The notes beneath the pieces were generated by a model. The model worked only from the letters and a program-made list of their open reading frames with translations, did not search any database and was not told the origin of the DNA. 64,000 bases of DNA, from positions 124,001-188,000 of the forward strand of contig JAHDLB010000002.1 in the NCBI GenBank assembly GCA_018432315.1. The letters run 5' to 3'. This DNA is from Anaerolineae bacterium (GTDB lineage Bacteria > Chloroflexota > Anaerolineae > Aggregatilineales > Aggregatilineaceae). Numbering within the stretch: the stretch's first letter is position 1; every line of letters begins with the position of its first letter. Shown piece after piece: positions 9,531-17,788 of the stretch. A program made the translations under genes and the position numbers.

Positions 9531-9573
9531 TTGGCCCTGTTGCTGGTCTTATAGCCCTGATAAGATTAAAGAC

Positions 9574-11043
9574 ATGGACGAGATACTGATCGCCAAAGAC
9601 TCAGTCGAGCCGATCTACCAGCAGTTGGCGCGCCAGCTTCGCCTGCAAATCGAGAGCGGGCACCTGGCGCCCGGCGACCGCCTGCCCCCCACGCGGGACC
9701 TCGCGCGCCGCTTGAAGATTGGCCGGATCAGCGTGGTCAACGCCTACAGCCAGCTCCAGGACGACGGGCTGATCGCCGCGCACCCTGGGCGCGGGACGTT
9801 CATCACCGGCGCGCGCGCCAAAAGCGGCGGCGGGGCGCGCTGGGCGGAAGTGGGCGCGCCCAACGTCAGCATGCGCGAGCTGACGCGGATGGCCCGCCAG
9901 CCCGGCGTGATCGCCTTCAGCGGCGGCACCCCGCCGGAGGAGTTTCTGCCGGTGGAGGCGCTGCGCAGCGCGATCAATACCGTGCTGGATCGCGACGGCG
10001 CGGCGGCGGTGGCCTACGAGGACGCCGAGGGCTATCCGCCGCTGCGGGCGTGCATCTCCGAATACGTGACGTCGCTGGGGATTCAGTGCCACGCCGACGA
10101 CGTGCTGATCACCGGCGGGGCGCAGCAGGCGCTCGATCTCGCCGTGCAGGCGCTGCTGGGCGAGGGCGACGCCCTGGTGACGAGCAACCCCACCTATTTG
10201 GGCATGCTCGATATCGCTCACGTCCGGCGGGTGATCCCGGTCGGGGTCCCGGTCGACGCGGAAGGGCTGCGCCTCGACGTGCTGCAGAACGTGCTGGAAG
10301 ACCGGCGCCCGGGCCTGATCTACGTCGCGCCGACGTACCACAACCCGACCGGCACAGTCATGCCGCTGCACCGGCGCCGCCAGCTTTTGCAGATCGCCCG
10401 GCGGTATAATATCCCTGTGCTGGAAGACGCGGTGTATCACGAGCTGGGCTACGCGGGCGCGCCACCGCCGCCGCTCAAGGCGCTGGACGAGGACGGCGTG
10501 GTGCTGCACGCCAGCGGTTATTCCAAGATCCTGCTGCCGGGCACGCGCATCGGCTACCTGATCGCGGATGGTGACATGCGCGACCGGCTGGCGCGCGTCA
10601 AGCAGGCGGCGGACGTGTGCACACCCGGCCTGAACCAGCGGGCGATGCACCTCTACCTGGCGAGCGGCGCGTTGGTCGGCCACCTGAACCGCGTCCGGTC
10701 CGAGCTGCGGGCGCGCTGTGAGGCGGCCTGCGAAGCGGCGCGGCGGTACCTGCCGCCGGGGACGCGCTGGGAGGAACCCACCGGCGGCCTGTATCTGTGG
10801 GTCCAGCTTCCCGACGAAGGCCCGACCGCGGCGGAGTTGTACGTCACGGCAGTCCAACACGGCGTGGCTTACGCGATAGGCACGCTGTTTCACACCGATG
10901 GCAGCGGCAACCGGCACATCCGCCTGAATTTTGCCACCCAGCCGCCCGCGCGCATCGACGAGGGATTCCGGCGCCTGGGCGAAGCCTGGAAGGCGTGGCA
11001 GGCGAGTTACGGCCCGGCGGTCCGCCGCACGCCGATTCTATAG
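9574..11043 (+). CDS. MocR/PdxR-type regulator: GntR domain fused to aminotransferase fold
   Basis: 489 residues. An N-terminal GntR winged helix (about 10-78, with APGDRLPPTRDLARRL and HPGRGTFITG) is joined by a linker to a class I/II PLP aminotransferase fold. NPTG is at 257-260, the PLP-pyridine aspartate is in LEDAVY (285) and the PLP lysine is K318 in SGYSKILLPGTR. In PdxR-type members the domain senses PLP and controls vitamin B6 synthesis. The pdxS gene lies on the same strand 1.5 kb downstream, which supports a PdxR role. Other MocR proteins control GABA or taurine genes, so the effector stays an inference. Confidence 0.85.
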   Translation: MDEILIAKDSVEPIYQQLARQLRLQIESGHLAPGDRLPPTRDLARRLKIGRISVVNAYSQLQDDGLIAAHPGRGTFITGARAKSGGGARWAEVGAPNVSMRELTRMARQPGVIAFSGGTPPEEFLPVEALRSAINTVLDRDGAAAVAYEDAEGYPPLRACISEYVTSLGIQCHADDVLITGGAQQALDLAVQALLGEGDALVTSNPTYLGMLDIAHVRRVIPVGVPVDAEGLRLDVLQNVLEDRRPGLIYVAPTYHNPTGTVMPLHRRRQLLQIARRYNIPVLEDAVYHELGYAGAPPPPLKALDEDGVVLHASGYSKILLPGTRIGYLIADGDMRDRLARVKQAADVCTPGLNQRAMHLYLASGALVGHLNRVRSELRARCEAACEAARRYLPPGTRWEEPTGGLYLWVQLPDEGPTAAELYVTAVQHGVAYAIGTLFHTDGSGNRHIRLNFATQPPARIDEGFRRLGEAWKAWQASYGPAVRRTPIL

Positions 11044-11094
11044 GGGGAGTCCTGGCGGGGCGAGCGTCCGCGCCGGGAGAAAAGGATAACGTTC

Positions 11095-12453
11095 ATGGTA
11101 CGTGTTTTGAGCCAGGTCTTGCTGGTGATCGCGCTGGTGGTGGCGGTGAGTCTGTCGCCGGCGCTGGCCCAGGATCGCGATCCCGAGGCGATCGTCCAGG
11201 CCATGGTGGATCACTTGCTCGCGGAAGACTTCGAAGCGGCGGGCGCCGACTTCTCGCCGGAGATGCAGCAGGCGCTGCCGCCCGATACGTTACAGGCCAC
11301 GTGGGAAGGTCTGGCCGAGCAGGTGGGATCGTTTCAGGAGATTGTAGGCGCGCCCCAGGTGACGCAGGTTAACGGGAACACACTCGTCGTGATCGCGATG
11401 CAGTTCGAAGCCGCGCTGCTCGACATGCAAGCCGCGGTGAGCGCGGACGGCCAGATCACCGGGCTGTACTTCCAGCCCAGCGCGGCGGCGCCCCCGGATG
11501 CGGGCGATCCGAAAGCGATTCCCGACGACCTGCCGGACTACATCGATCTCCAGGCGTTCGAGGAGCGCGAGGCGGTCCTCAACGAGGGCACAGACTGGGA
11601 ACTGCCCGGCACGCTGACGGTGCCCGCGGACAAGGGTCCCTTCCCGGCGGTGGTGCTGGTGCACGGCTCCGGCCCGAACGACCGCGACGAGACGATCGGC
11701 CCCAACAAGCCGTTCCGCGACCTGGCGTGGGGGCTGGCCTCGCAGGGGATCGCCGTGCTGCGCTACGACAAGCGGTCGCACGTTCACGGGCGCGCGATGG
11801 TCGAGCTGCCGCAGATGACCGTCGATGACGAGGTGATCGAGGACGCGGTCGCCGCGGTGCGCCTGCTGCGCCGGGAAGGCGAGGTGGACCCCGATCGCGT
11901 GTTCGTGGTAGGGCACAGCCTGGGCGGTTACCTGGCGCCGCGCATCGCTGCAGAAGCGGACGGCGTCGCGGGCGTGGTGATCCTGGCCGGGAACGCGCGG
12001 CCCCTGCACGACCTGATCGTGATGCAGACCGAGTACCTGCTGGGGTTGGACGGCGAGCTTTCGGAGCAGGATCGCGAGCAGATCGGCCAGGTCGAGCAGG
12101 TCAAGGAGGCGATCGACAACCTGAACGCTGCCGCGCCGGGGGCATTTTTCGGCGCCCCGGCAGCCTACTGGGTCGACCTGCGCGGCTACGATCCGATCAA
12201 GGTTGCCCGGTCGCTGGACGTGCCGCTGCTGATTCTGCAGGGCGAGCGCGATTACCAGGTGACGATGGAGGATTTTGCGCGGTGGCAGGAGGGGCTGTCG
12301 GGCCAGGACGACGTGACGTTCATCAGCTACGCGCGCCTGAACCACCTGTTGATGAGCGGTGAGGGGCCTGGCAGCCCCCAGGAATACGAGCAGCCGGGAT
12401 ATGTCGCTACAGTTATCGTGGGCGACATCGCGGACTGGATTCTCGACAATTGA
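11095..12453 (+). CDS. Secreted alpha/beta hydrolase with DUF3887-like N-terminal domain
   Basis: 452 residues. An N-terminal signal peptide ends near SPALAQ (about 1-26), so the protein is exported. Residues 30-125 look like DUF3887, a small NTF2-like domain often placed before a hydrolase. The hydrolase domain has VVLVHGSGPNDRDE (oxyanion region), the nucleophile elbow GHSLGG (273-278, Ser275) and a C-terminal catalytic His in ARLNHLLM. An AAGGA ribosome site precedes the ATG. The substrate is probably an ester or peptide, but nothing fixes it. It sits between the MocR gene and pdxS, possibly only by position. Confidence 0.85.
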   Translation: MVRVLSQVLLVIALVVAVSLSPALAQDRDPEAIVQAMVDHLLAEDFEAAGADFSPEMQQALPPDTLQATWEGLAEQVGSFQEIVGAPQVTQVNGNTLVVIAMQFEAALLDMQAAVSADGQITGLYFQPSAAAPPDAGDPKAIPDDLPDYIDLQAFEEREAVLNEGTDWELPGTLTVPADKGPFPAVVLVHGSGPNDRDETIGPNKPFRDLAWGLASQGIAVLRYDKRSHVHGRAMVELPQMTVDDEVIEDAVAAVRLLRREGEVDPDRVFVVGHSLGGYLAPRIAAEADGVAGVVILAGNARPLHDLIVMQTEYLLGLDGELSEQDREQIGQVEQVKEAIDNLNAAAPGAFFGAPAAYWVDLRGYDPIKVARSLDVPLLILQGERDYQVTMEDFARWQEGLSGQDDVTFISYARLNHLLMSGEGPGSPQEYEQPGYVATVIVGDIADWILDN

Positions 12454-12528
12454 TCCTGTTGGAAGATGCGCCGGGTTCGGAAGCAGCCGACCGCGCGCGA
12501 TAGAGCATAAGTCTAGGGAGTGAACACA

Positions 12529-13440
12529 ATGGCAGACAACACCACATCGAACAATGGCGCCCAGAAGGGCACCGAGACGCTCAAGCGCGGGTTGGCGCAG
12601 ATGCTCAAGGGTGGCGTGATCATGGACGTCGTCACGCCGGAGCACGCCAAGATTGCCGAGGAAGCCGGGGCCGTGGCCGTGATGGCGCTGGAGCGCGTTC
12701 CGGCGGACATTCGCGTGCAGGGCGGCGTCGCCCGCATGAGCGATCCCGGCCTGATCGAGTCGATCATGAACGCGGTGAGCATCCCGGTCATGGCGAAGGT
12801 CCGCATCGGGCACTTCGTCGAGGCCCAGGTGCTCGAGGCGCTCGGCATCGACTACATCGACGAGAGCGAAGTCCTGACGCCCGCCGACGAGCAGTTCCAC
12901 ATCAACAAGCACGACTTCAACGTGCCGTTCGTGTGCGGCTGCCGCAACCTGGGCGAGGCGCTGCGCCGCATCGGTGAGGGCGCCGCGATGATCCGCACCA
13001 AAGGCGAGGCCGGGACCGGCGACGTGGTCGAGGCCGTGCGCCACGCGCGCTCGGTGCTGGGCGAGATTCGCCGCCTGCAGGCCATGCGCGAGGACGAGAT
13101 GATGACCTTCGCCAAAGAGACCGGCGCGCCGTACCACCTGGTCAAGGAGACGGCGGAGTTGGGCCGCCTGCCGGTGGTGAACTTCGCGGCGGGCGGCATC
13201 GCCACCCCCGCCGACGCGGCGCTGATGATGCAGCTTGGCGTGGACGGCGTGTTCGTCGGATCGGGCATCTTCAAGAGCGGCGATCCGGCCCGGCGCGCCA
13301 AGGCGATCGTCGAGGCGACGACGCACTACACCGACCCGAAGATCATCGCGGAGGTCAGCCGGGGGCTGGGCGAGGCGATGGTTGGCATCAACGTGACCGC
13401 CATGCCCGCCGACGAGCGCATCGCCGGGCGCGGGTGGTAG
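12529..13440 (+). CDS. pdxS: Pyridoxal 5'-phosphate synthase, PdxS subunit
   Basis: 303 residues from the ATG at 12529, set by AGGGAG at 12515-12520 eight bases upstream; a GTG at 12520 overlaps that ribosome site and is less likely. PdxS forms PLP from ribose 5-phosphate, glyceraldehyde 3-phosphate and ammonia. Active-site residues are all visible: D33 in [10 protein letters not shown], the imine-forming K90 in [10 protein letters not shown] and K158 in [10 protein letters not shown]. The C-terminal phosphate loop [10 protein letters not shown] is intact. The glutaminase partner pdxT, often adjacent, is not seen in this window. A terminator hairpin follows at 13462. Confidence 0.97.
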   Translation: MADNTTSNNGAQKGTETLKRGLAQMLKGGVIMDVVTPEHAKIAEEAGAVAVMALERVPADIRVQGGVARMSDPGLIESIMNAVSIPVMAKVRIGHFVEAQVLEALGIDYIDESEVLTPADEQFHINKHDFNVPFVCGCRNLGEALRRIGEGAAMIRTKGEAGTGDVVEAVRHARSVLGEIRRLQAMREDEMMTFAKETGAPYHLVKETAELGRLPVVNFAAGGIATPADAALMMQLGVDGVFVGSGIFKSGDPARRAKAIVEATTHYTDPKIIAEVSRGLGEAMVGINVTAMPADERIAGRGW

Positions 13441-13461
13441 GCTGGGCAGTTCCGGCTACAC

Positions 13462-13498
13462 GGGCACATTCTTCCAGGCGGAGGGATGTGCCCTTTTA
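13462..13498 (+). terminator. Intrinsic terminator after pdxS
   Basis: An eight-base-pair stem (GGGCACAT at 13462-13469 with ATGTGCCC at 13486-13493) is followed by TTTTAG. The loop is long (16 bases). It is well placed 21 bases after the pdxS stop, and a gene on the opposite strand begins the next block. Confidence 0.7.
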
Positions 13499-13619
13499 GT
13501 TTCCTTCTTTTAACGGCGGCATGAGACATCTGGCGGGACGGGCCCCAGATCGTCCCCGACTATGCCTCACACCAACGACCGCGCTGCGTGAAAGAAATCC
13601 TCAAGACAGGGCCAGACGA

Positions 13620-14450
13620 TTAGAGGCCGTTGGCGGCGGCGTATCGATCACTTTCGCCGATGATATACTGGACAAATTCCAGTGTCGCCTTGAAGTCTTC
13701 CGGGTCGGCGCGCTGCCGCACAGAGGCCGCCGGGTCCGGACGCCCCGCCCATGTGCGGTCGATGAGGCCGGTCCAGGACGGGTCCAGGGTAGCTTTGGCC
13801 CACTCCGCCCCGGCACGCTTGGAGCCGGGATACCCCCGCCGCAGATCGTGCAGCATCCGGCAGTAGTTCAGCACAATAAACGCCTGATAAAACCGGTTGT
13901 TGAAACGATCGGGATCGTCCAGAATCTCCCTGCCCCAGTCCCGGATGGTCGCCAGCATTTCCCGGCGCAGCGTATCCACTGGTATCGGATCAACCAGCGT
14001 CACCGGATGTGGCCCGGCCAGGGTGACGCCGTATTCGCGCATCGTCCACCGGACCACTACGGTGTTGCAGTGGTCCGACTGGACCAACGAGCGGCTGCCG
14101 TGATCAAGATACCAGAGCGGACGGCCACTGTGGGCGGCATGCCGCAGGATGTCCTTCGGGAAGTAGGAGCCTTCGAGATGCTGTGCCCAGGGGATATCCA
14201 GGCAGTAAATCCGCTCGTGCATAACTTGAAGCGTCTCAACGTCATCCTCTGACAGTTCGTTTTCGATGGCGACGATGAAATCCACATCGCTGTGAATATC
14301 AAAATCTCCCACCGCGAACGAGCCTTGCAGATAGACTCCGATTAAATTGCTACCCAACGCCGCCTGCATACTGCTGACCAAATTGCGAAGAACACCGTTG
14401 AGTTCTGGATAAGGTGTTGGAATCATCTTGTTCCTGTCTTCAGCCGTCAT
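13620..14450 (-). CDS. Nucleotidyltransferase-domain protein (ANT/AadA-like fold)
   Basis: 276 residues using the ATG at 14450, preceded by AGGCGG; the frame is open further upstream without a ribosome site. The polymerase-beta-type nucleotidyltransferase motif is complete: GS at 43-44 (YLQGSFAVGD) and the metal-binding pair D55/D57 in HSDVDF. The C-terminal half is helical, like the AadA/ANT(9) and DUF4111 families. These transfer AMP to small molecules, including aminoglycosides in some members. Overall similarity to true resistance enzymes cannot be judged by eye. It converges with pdxS and stands alone. Confidence 0.7.
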   Translation of the reverse strand: MTAEDRNKMIPTPYPELNGVLRNLVSSMQAALGSNLIGVYLQGSFAVGDFDIHSDVDFIVAIENELSEDDVETLQVMHERIYCLDIPWAQHLEGSYFPKDILRHAAHSGRPLWYLDHGSRSLVQSDHCNTVVVRWTMREYGVTLAGPHPVTLVDPIPVDTLRREMLATIRDWGREILDDPDRFNNRFYQAFIVLNYCRMLHDLRRGYPGSKRAGAEWAKATLDPSWTGLIDRTWAGRPDPAASVRQRADPEDFKATLEFVQYIIGESDRYAAANGL

Positions 14451-14473
14451 TTTACCGCCTGGTGGCCAATCCA

Positions 14474-14599
14474 TCACCGCGTCACCGCTGGCACCGGTGC
14501 GATTTCTGCGACTCGAAACCACACTTTGACACCCCGCGCATTTTTTGAAATTCTAGCGGGCTTTGCTTTTTTTGAGCGGTGAAGCGGTGACAGCGGTGA
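14474..14599. repeat. Inverted array of AGCGGTGA words
   Basis: Three direct copies of AGCGGTGA lie at 14575-14582, 14583-14590 and 14592-14599. Their inverse complement occurs about 100 bases away as TCACCGC at 14474-14480 and TCACCGCT at 14482-14489. The enclosed DNA has two T-rich runs and no convincing gene. The array lies upstream of the nucleotidyltransferase gene on the minus strand. Meaning unknown: operator cluster, remnant of a replicon iteron set or chance. Confidence 0.5.
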
Positions 14600-14641
14600 C
14601 AACTTCCGGGGCGGTCCAAGATGCGAGCGCAGCCTCGATTC

Positions 14642-14860
14642 TCACGGGCGATCATCCCATTCGCTGCGCAGCCGATCCACGTAATCTTGAGGGTCTTCAC
14701 CGTCGGCCTGATGTGCCGCGATCCCCTCGAAATCCAGGATGTTGTGCGGTTTCTCTTCACCCTCGGCTTCGGTCAGCGAATCTACAATGAACGCGATCAA
14801 CTGCTTGCGCTGTTCCACCGTCAGAGCACGCACCTCGTGCTTGATGTCTTCCAGGGTCAT
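14642..14860 (-). CDS. Small antitoxin-like protein
   Basis: 72 residues from the ATG at 14860, chosen because GCAGGAG lies nine bases upstream. The N-terminus MTLEDIKHEVRALTVEQR followed by LIAFIVDSL resembles the helical N-terminus of addiction-module proteins. The C-terminus, DPQDYVDRLRSEWDDRP, resembles the toxin-wrapping tail of VapB-like antitoxins. The assignment is by pattern only. No toxin-sized gene is next to it, so it would be an orphan or a decayed module. Confidence 0.5.
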   Translation of the reverse strand: MTLEDIKHEVRALTVEQRKQLIAFIVDSLTEAEGEEKPHNILDFEGIAAHQADGEDPQDYVDRLRSEWDDRP

Positions 14861-14968
14861 TGTGCCGGTCTCCTGCAAGCTGACCATCAATCTTATTTTA
14901 GCCGAACCCGACTCCGATTGACAGGATCAGCATTCGTCACCACCCCGCCGCCCGCCCGGCGAGCGCGC

Positions 14969-15628
14969 CTAGTTGCGGCGGCTTTGGGGCCGGGTGGGCA
15001 GGTCGTCCTGCTCCGGCGCGCCCATGCGCGAGCCGTTCGACGGGCGCGCGATGTGCGAGCCGTACACGATTGGCCCGGTGAACAGCGGCTCCTCGTGGCG
15101 CTTGCGCTTGAACTTGCGCTTGGCGCGCCCCTGCTGGCCCGTCAGCGTGCGCGCCAGCAGAACCAGCCCGCCCGCGATCAACAGCGCCGACAGCAGCCAC
15201 GCCGCGCCGCCCGCGTTGAAGACGACCTCCATCAAGAACGCGAACGCCACGAACGCGATCGCGCCCGCTTTGACGAACCCGCGCCCTATCACCGGCATCG
15301 CCGGATCGTCCATCAGTTCGCCCATGAGGATGAAGCCCAGGCCCAGGAAGACGCCGTAGAGCGTCCAGGCGTAGGACCAACTCACCCAGTGGCCGGTCAG
15401 GTTCTGGACGAACAGCAGCGCGCCCGTCCCGGCGATGATCATGCCGGGGATGGCGAACGGTGCGGTTCGCCTGCCGCCCGAATGCGCCATCGCCAGGAAG
15501 ACGAGCCCCGGCGCCAGGATCGACAGCGGCCAGATGGCGCTCAACCCAAACAGCGGTATCGTCCCCAGCGCGATCAATCCCAGGGCTGCGACAACTCGTG
15601 CTCCACCAGTGGACATGTTCCAATGCAT
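14969..15628 (-). CDS. Predicted membrane protein with basic C-terminal tail
   Basis: 219 residues; the ATG at 15628 is preceded by GAGGAG at a good distance. At least six hydrophobic segments fill residues 8-165 (for example VVAALGLIALGTIPLFGLSA). A charged cytoplasmic tail follows with KRKFKRKRHEE and ends in a polar stretch. No catalytic motif is visible and I do not recognise the family. It is divergent from the zinc-ribbon gene across a 162-base spacer. Confidence 0.7.
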   Translation of the reverse strand: MHWNMSTGGARVVAALGLIALGTIPLFGLSAIWPLSILAPGLVFLAMAHSGGRRTAPFAIPGMIIAGTGALLFVQNLTGHWVSWSYAWTLYGVFLGLGFILMGELMDDPAMPVIGRGFVKAGAIAFVAFAFLMEVVFNAGGAAWLLSALLIAGGLVLLARTLTGQQGRAKRKFKRKRHEEPLFTGPIVYGSHIARPSNGSRMGAPEQDDLPTRPQSRRN

Positions 15629-15753
15629 TTTCCGACTCCTCGATGGCTGGCTCGACGACGATTGTGTCACGTCTTCTACCCATACATACGCGCAGGGCGC
15701 GGCAAAGTTTTGCCCGTTCACGAAGTTTTCATTTTTGCGTTTTCCAGAGCGTG

Positions 15754-15759
15754 TATAAT
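15754..15759 (+). promoter_or_regulatory. -10 element upstream of the zinc-ribbon/DnaJ pair
   Basis: A perfect TATAAT at 15754-15759 lies 32 bases before the ATG at 15791. The expected -35 region is only T-rich. An AAGG ribosome site follows. Confidence 0.5.
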
Positions 15760-15790
15760 CGGGACAACAGCCTAACCAGAAAGGTATCGA

Positions 15791-16129
15791 ATGGCCGATC
15801 AGAGTCACTCCACCCCGCCGACCGTGGCGCCGCCCGTCTCGATCCCCGAAGCCGCCTCGCCGCCGGGAAGCACCGCGCTGCAGTGGCAGTGTGTGCGCTG
15901 CGGATCCGTCGATCTCGCGTCGGCGTACCTGATCGATTACAGTGACAAGTTCCGCCAGCTCCAACTGGCGCCCAAGGCGCTCAAGCTGGGCAAGATCTCG
16001 CGGCTGCTGCGCCCGTTTCGCCAGATGATCAAGGTGAACGCGCAGGTGTGCCGCCAGTGCGGGGCCGTGTTGCTGGAAGTCGATCCGGACGACTTCGCCG
16101 ACGCCGAGCAGCGCTACGGGCGCCGCTGA
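15791..16129 (+). CDS. Small zinc-ribbon protein
   Basis: 112 residues. Two CxxC knuckles (C34/C37 in CVRCG and C87/C90 in CRQCG) enclose about 50 residues rich in basic and hydrophobic positions, giving a probable zinc ribbon. The first 28 residues are Pro/Ser-rich and probably disordered. No enzyme motif is present. It is followed nine bases later by a membrane DnaJ-domain gene, so the two are probably made together; a chaperone-adaptor role is speculation. Confidence 0.7.
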   Translation: MADQSHSTPPTVAPPVSIPEAASPPGSTALQWQCVRCGSVDLASAYLIDYSDKFRQLQLAPKALKLGKISRLLRPFRQMIKVNAQVCRQCGAVLLEVDPDDFADAEQRYGRR

Positions 16130-16138
16130 CGGGGGACC

Positions 16139-17134
16139 ATGCGCCGCAAGCTCGCCTACAATCCCGCGCGGGACTATTACGCCATTCTCGGCATCGAAAC
16201 CGCCGCCACGACCGAAGACGTGCGCCGGGCCTACCGCCGCCGCGTGTTGGCGTATCACCCGGACCGCAACCCGGACCGCGTCGACTGGGCCACCGATCAG
16301 ATCCAGCTCGTCAACGAGGCGTATGACGTCCTGCGACAGCCTCACCTGCGCCGGGAATACGACCGGCTGCGCTGGCTGCACGTCCCACACCAGCCGCGCG
16401 CCCGGCCATCCTACCGCGCGTACACCGCCCCCGCGCCCGATCCGGCCCGCCCCTGGTGGGAACAGGCCGCCGCTCACGCCTCGACCCGGCAGGCCGCGGC
16501 GCAGGCTGCCCGCCCGCCGATTTGGATGGAAGTGTCGGCCTGGCTGCGCGATCACGGCCTCGGCGCGCTGGACTCGACCTGGCTGACGCTGGTCGGCATC
16601 TGGCGCAGTCCCTACGCCGGGCTGTTGAGCATCCTGGCCGTGCTGCTGGCCTTGAACGTCGCCGGGATTGTGTACGCCTTCATCAACCCCGGCGGCCTGG
16701 AGGAACTGGCGAACATGCTCGCCGCGCCGACCGCGACGCCCGCCGAACTCGCCGCCGCGCCCGACACCACGCCGGACCGCCTGCGGCAGCTCTGCCTCGA
16801 TCCGGGCGTCCAGATTCGCACGCCGGTCAACTATGAGCCGGTGGGCGATATGTTCTCGGTGTTTGGCACGGCGCGGCACGCGGATATGTGGAGTTACGTG
16901 ATCGAGTTGGGATACCTGGGGAAGACCGTCGCGCCGGACGCGCTGCCCACCGAGTGGCGGATCGTGCGCCTGCCGCCCGACGACCAGACTCTGCCCGAGC
17001 CACCCGTCGTCGATGACATGCTGGCCGAAGGGATCGACATGACCAACCGGCCCGAAGGATTCTACGCGGTGCGCCTGCGCCTGATCCTGAGCGGCGGCGA
17101 GACGCTGCCGTGCGACGTGATCATCCGGCGCTGA
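16139..17134 (+). CDS. Membrane-anchored J-domain protein
   Basis: 331 residues. An N-terminal J domain (about 11-75) has the essential HPD at 40-42 and the helix IV region RREYDRLR, so it can stimulate an Hsp70 ATPase. A Pro/Ala-rich linker leads to one transmembrane segment (about 158-182, GLLSILAVLLALNVAGIVYA). The C-terminal 145 residues should be outside the membrane if the J domain is inside. The G/F and zinc-finger regions of canonical DnaJ are absent. It is paired with the zinc-ribbon gene and converges on the metalloprotease gene with a three-base gap. Confidence 0.87.
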   Translation: MRRKLAYNPARDYYAILGIETAATTEDVRRAYRRRVLAYHPDRNPDRVDWATDQIQLVNEAYDVLRQPHLRREYDRLRWLHVPHQPRARPSYRAYTAPAPDPARPWWEQAAAHASTRQAAAQAARPPIWMEVSAWLRDHGLGALDSTWLTLVGIWRSPYAGLLSILAVLLALNVAGIVYAFINPGGLEELANMLAAPTATPAELAAAPDTTPDRLRQLCLDPGVQIRTPVNYEPVGDMFSVFGTARHADMWSYVIELGYLGKTVAPDALPTEWRIVRLPPDDQTLPEPPVVDDMLAEGIDMTNRPEGFYAVRLRLILSGGETLPCDVIIRR

Positions 17135-17137
17135 GCG

Positions 17138-17713
17138 TCACAGCAGGTCGTCCGGTGACGCGTCCTGCCCGTAGGCGACCCCCTCGATGAAGCCCCGCGC
17201 CCGCTCGACGTGCGGATAGCGCGCCAGGTAGTCCCAGAACGCCGGGCTATGGTTGGGGTGCTTGCGGTGGGCCAGCTCGTGCGCGATGACGTAATCGATC
17301 ACGTAGTCCGGCCAGTGGCGAATCCGGTCGCTGATGCGGATGTCGCCATCGGTCGCGCCGCCGGTCGTGCAGCTCCCCAGCCGGCGCGTCATATTGCTCA
17401 CCCAGCGGATCGAATGCCAGCGCAGCTCGCCGCCGAAATAGGCGCGGTTGATGGCCCGCGCCCGGCGCTCGAGATCGCCGTCGTTGCGGCGGCGTGCCCT
17501 GGCCCGCTGGCGCAGCACGCGCGCCACCACGTCATCGATCAGGTCGTCCAGGCGGCGCGGCGGCAGGCTCGCCGGGACGCGCACCGCGATCGTGTCGTCG
17601 CGCAGCGTCCACCGGGCGGACGTCCGCAGCCGTTTGTCGCGCGTGACGGTGACCGTCAGCGTGAACGGGCCATCGTCGACCCGGCGCGTGATGATCGGGG
17701 ATGGATCGCTCAC
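17138..17713 (-). CDS. YgjP-like (DUF45/WLM) zinc metallopeptidase
   Basis: 191 residues from the GTG at 17713, which follows GGGGAG; the in-frame ATG upstream has no such site. The zinc site is HELAH (145-149) with H155 in PNHSPAFW as the third ligand, the HExxH...H pattern of the YgjP/SprT-like gluzincin relatives. The fold-typical RWVSNMTRRLGSC precedes it. Family function in bacteria is poorly defined. It is cytoplasmic, with no signal peptide. It ends back-to-back with the DnaJ-type gene. Confidence 0.85.
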   Translation of the reverse strand: MSDPSPIITRRVDDGPFTLTVTVTRDKRLRTSARWTLRDDTIAVRVPASLPPRRLDDLIDDVVARVLRQRARARRRNDGDLERRARAINRAYFGGELRWHSIRWVSNMTRRLGSCTTGGATDGDIRISDRIRHWPDYVIDYVIAHELAHRKHPNHSPAFWDYLARYPHVERARGFIEGVAYGQDASPDDLL

Positions 17714-17788
17714 CGGTTCTCCCCTGTGAGGAAAACACAACGCCGCGGGCGGCGGCGCTGTGCGATCGAGCGGCGCGTGCGGCAGCGC

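Noticed and set aside
13620-14450. Aminoglycoside resistance gene.
   Set aside because: The fold motif is shared by many nucleotidyltransferases; no resistance-specific residues or mobile context were seen.
14500-14600. Small RNA or CRISPR-like repeats in the AGCGGTGA array.
   Set aside because: Only three adjacent direct copies with no spacers, no promoter and no terminator.
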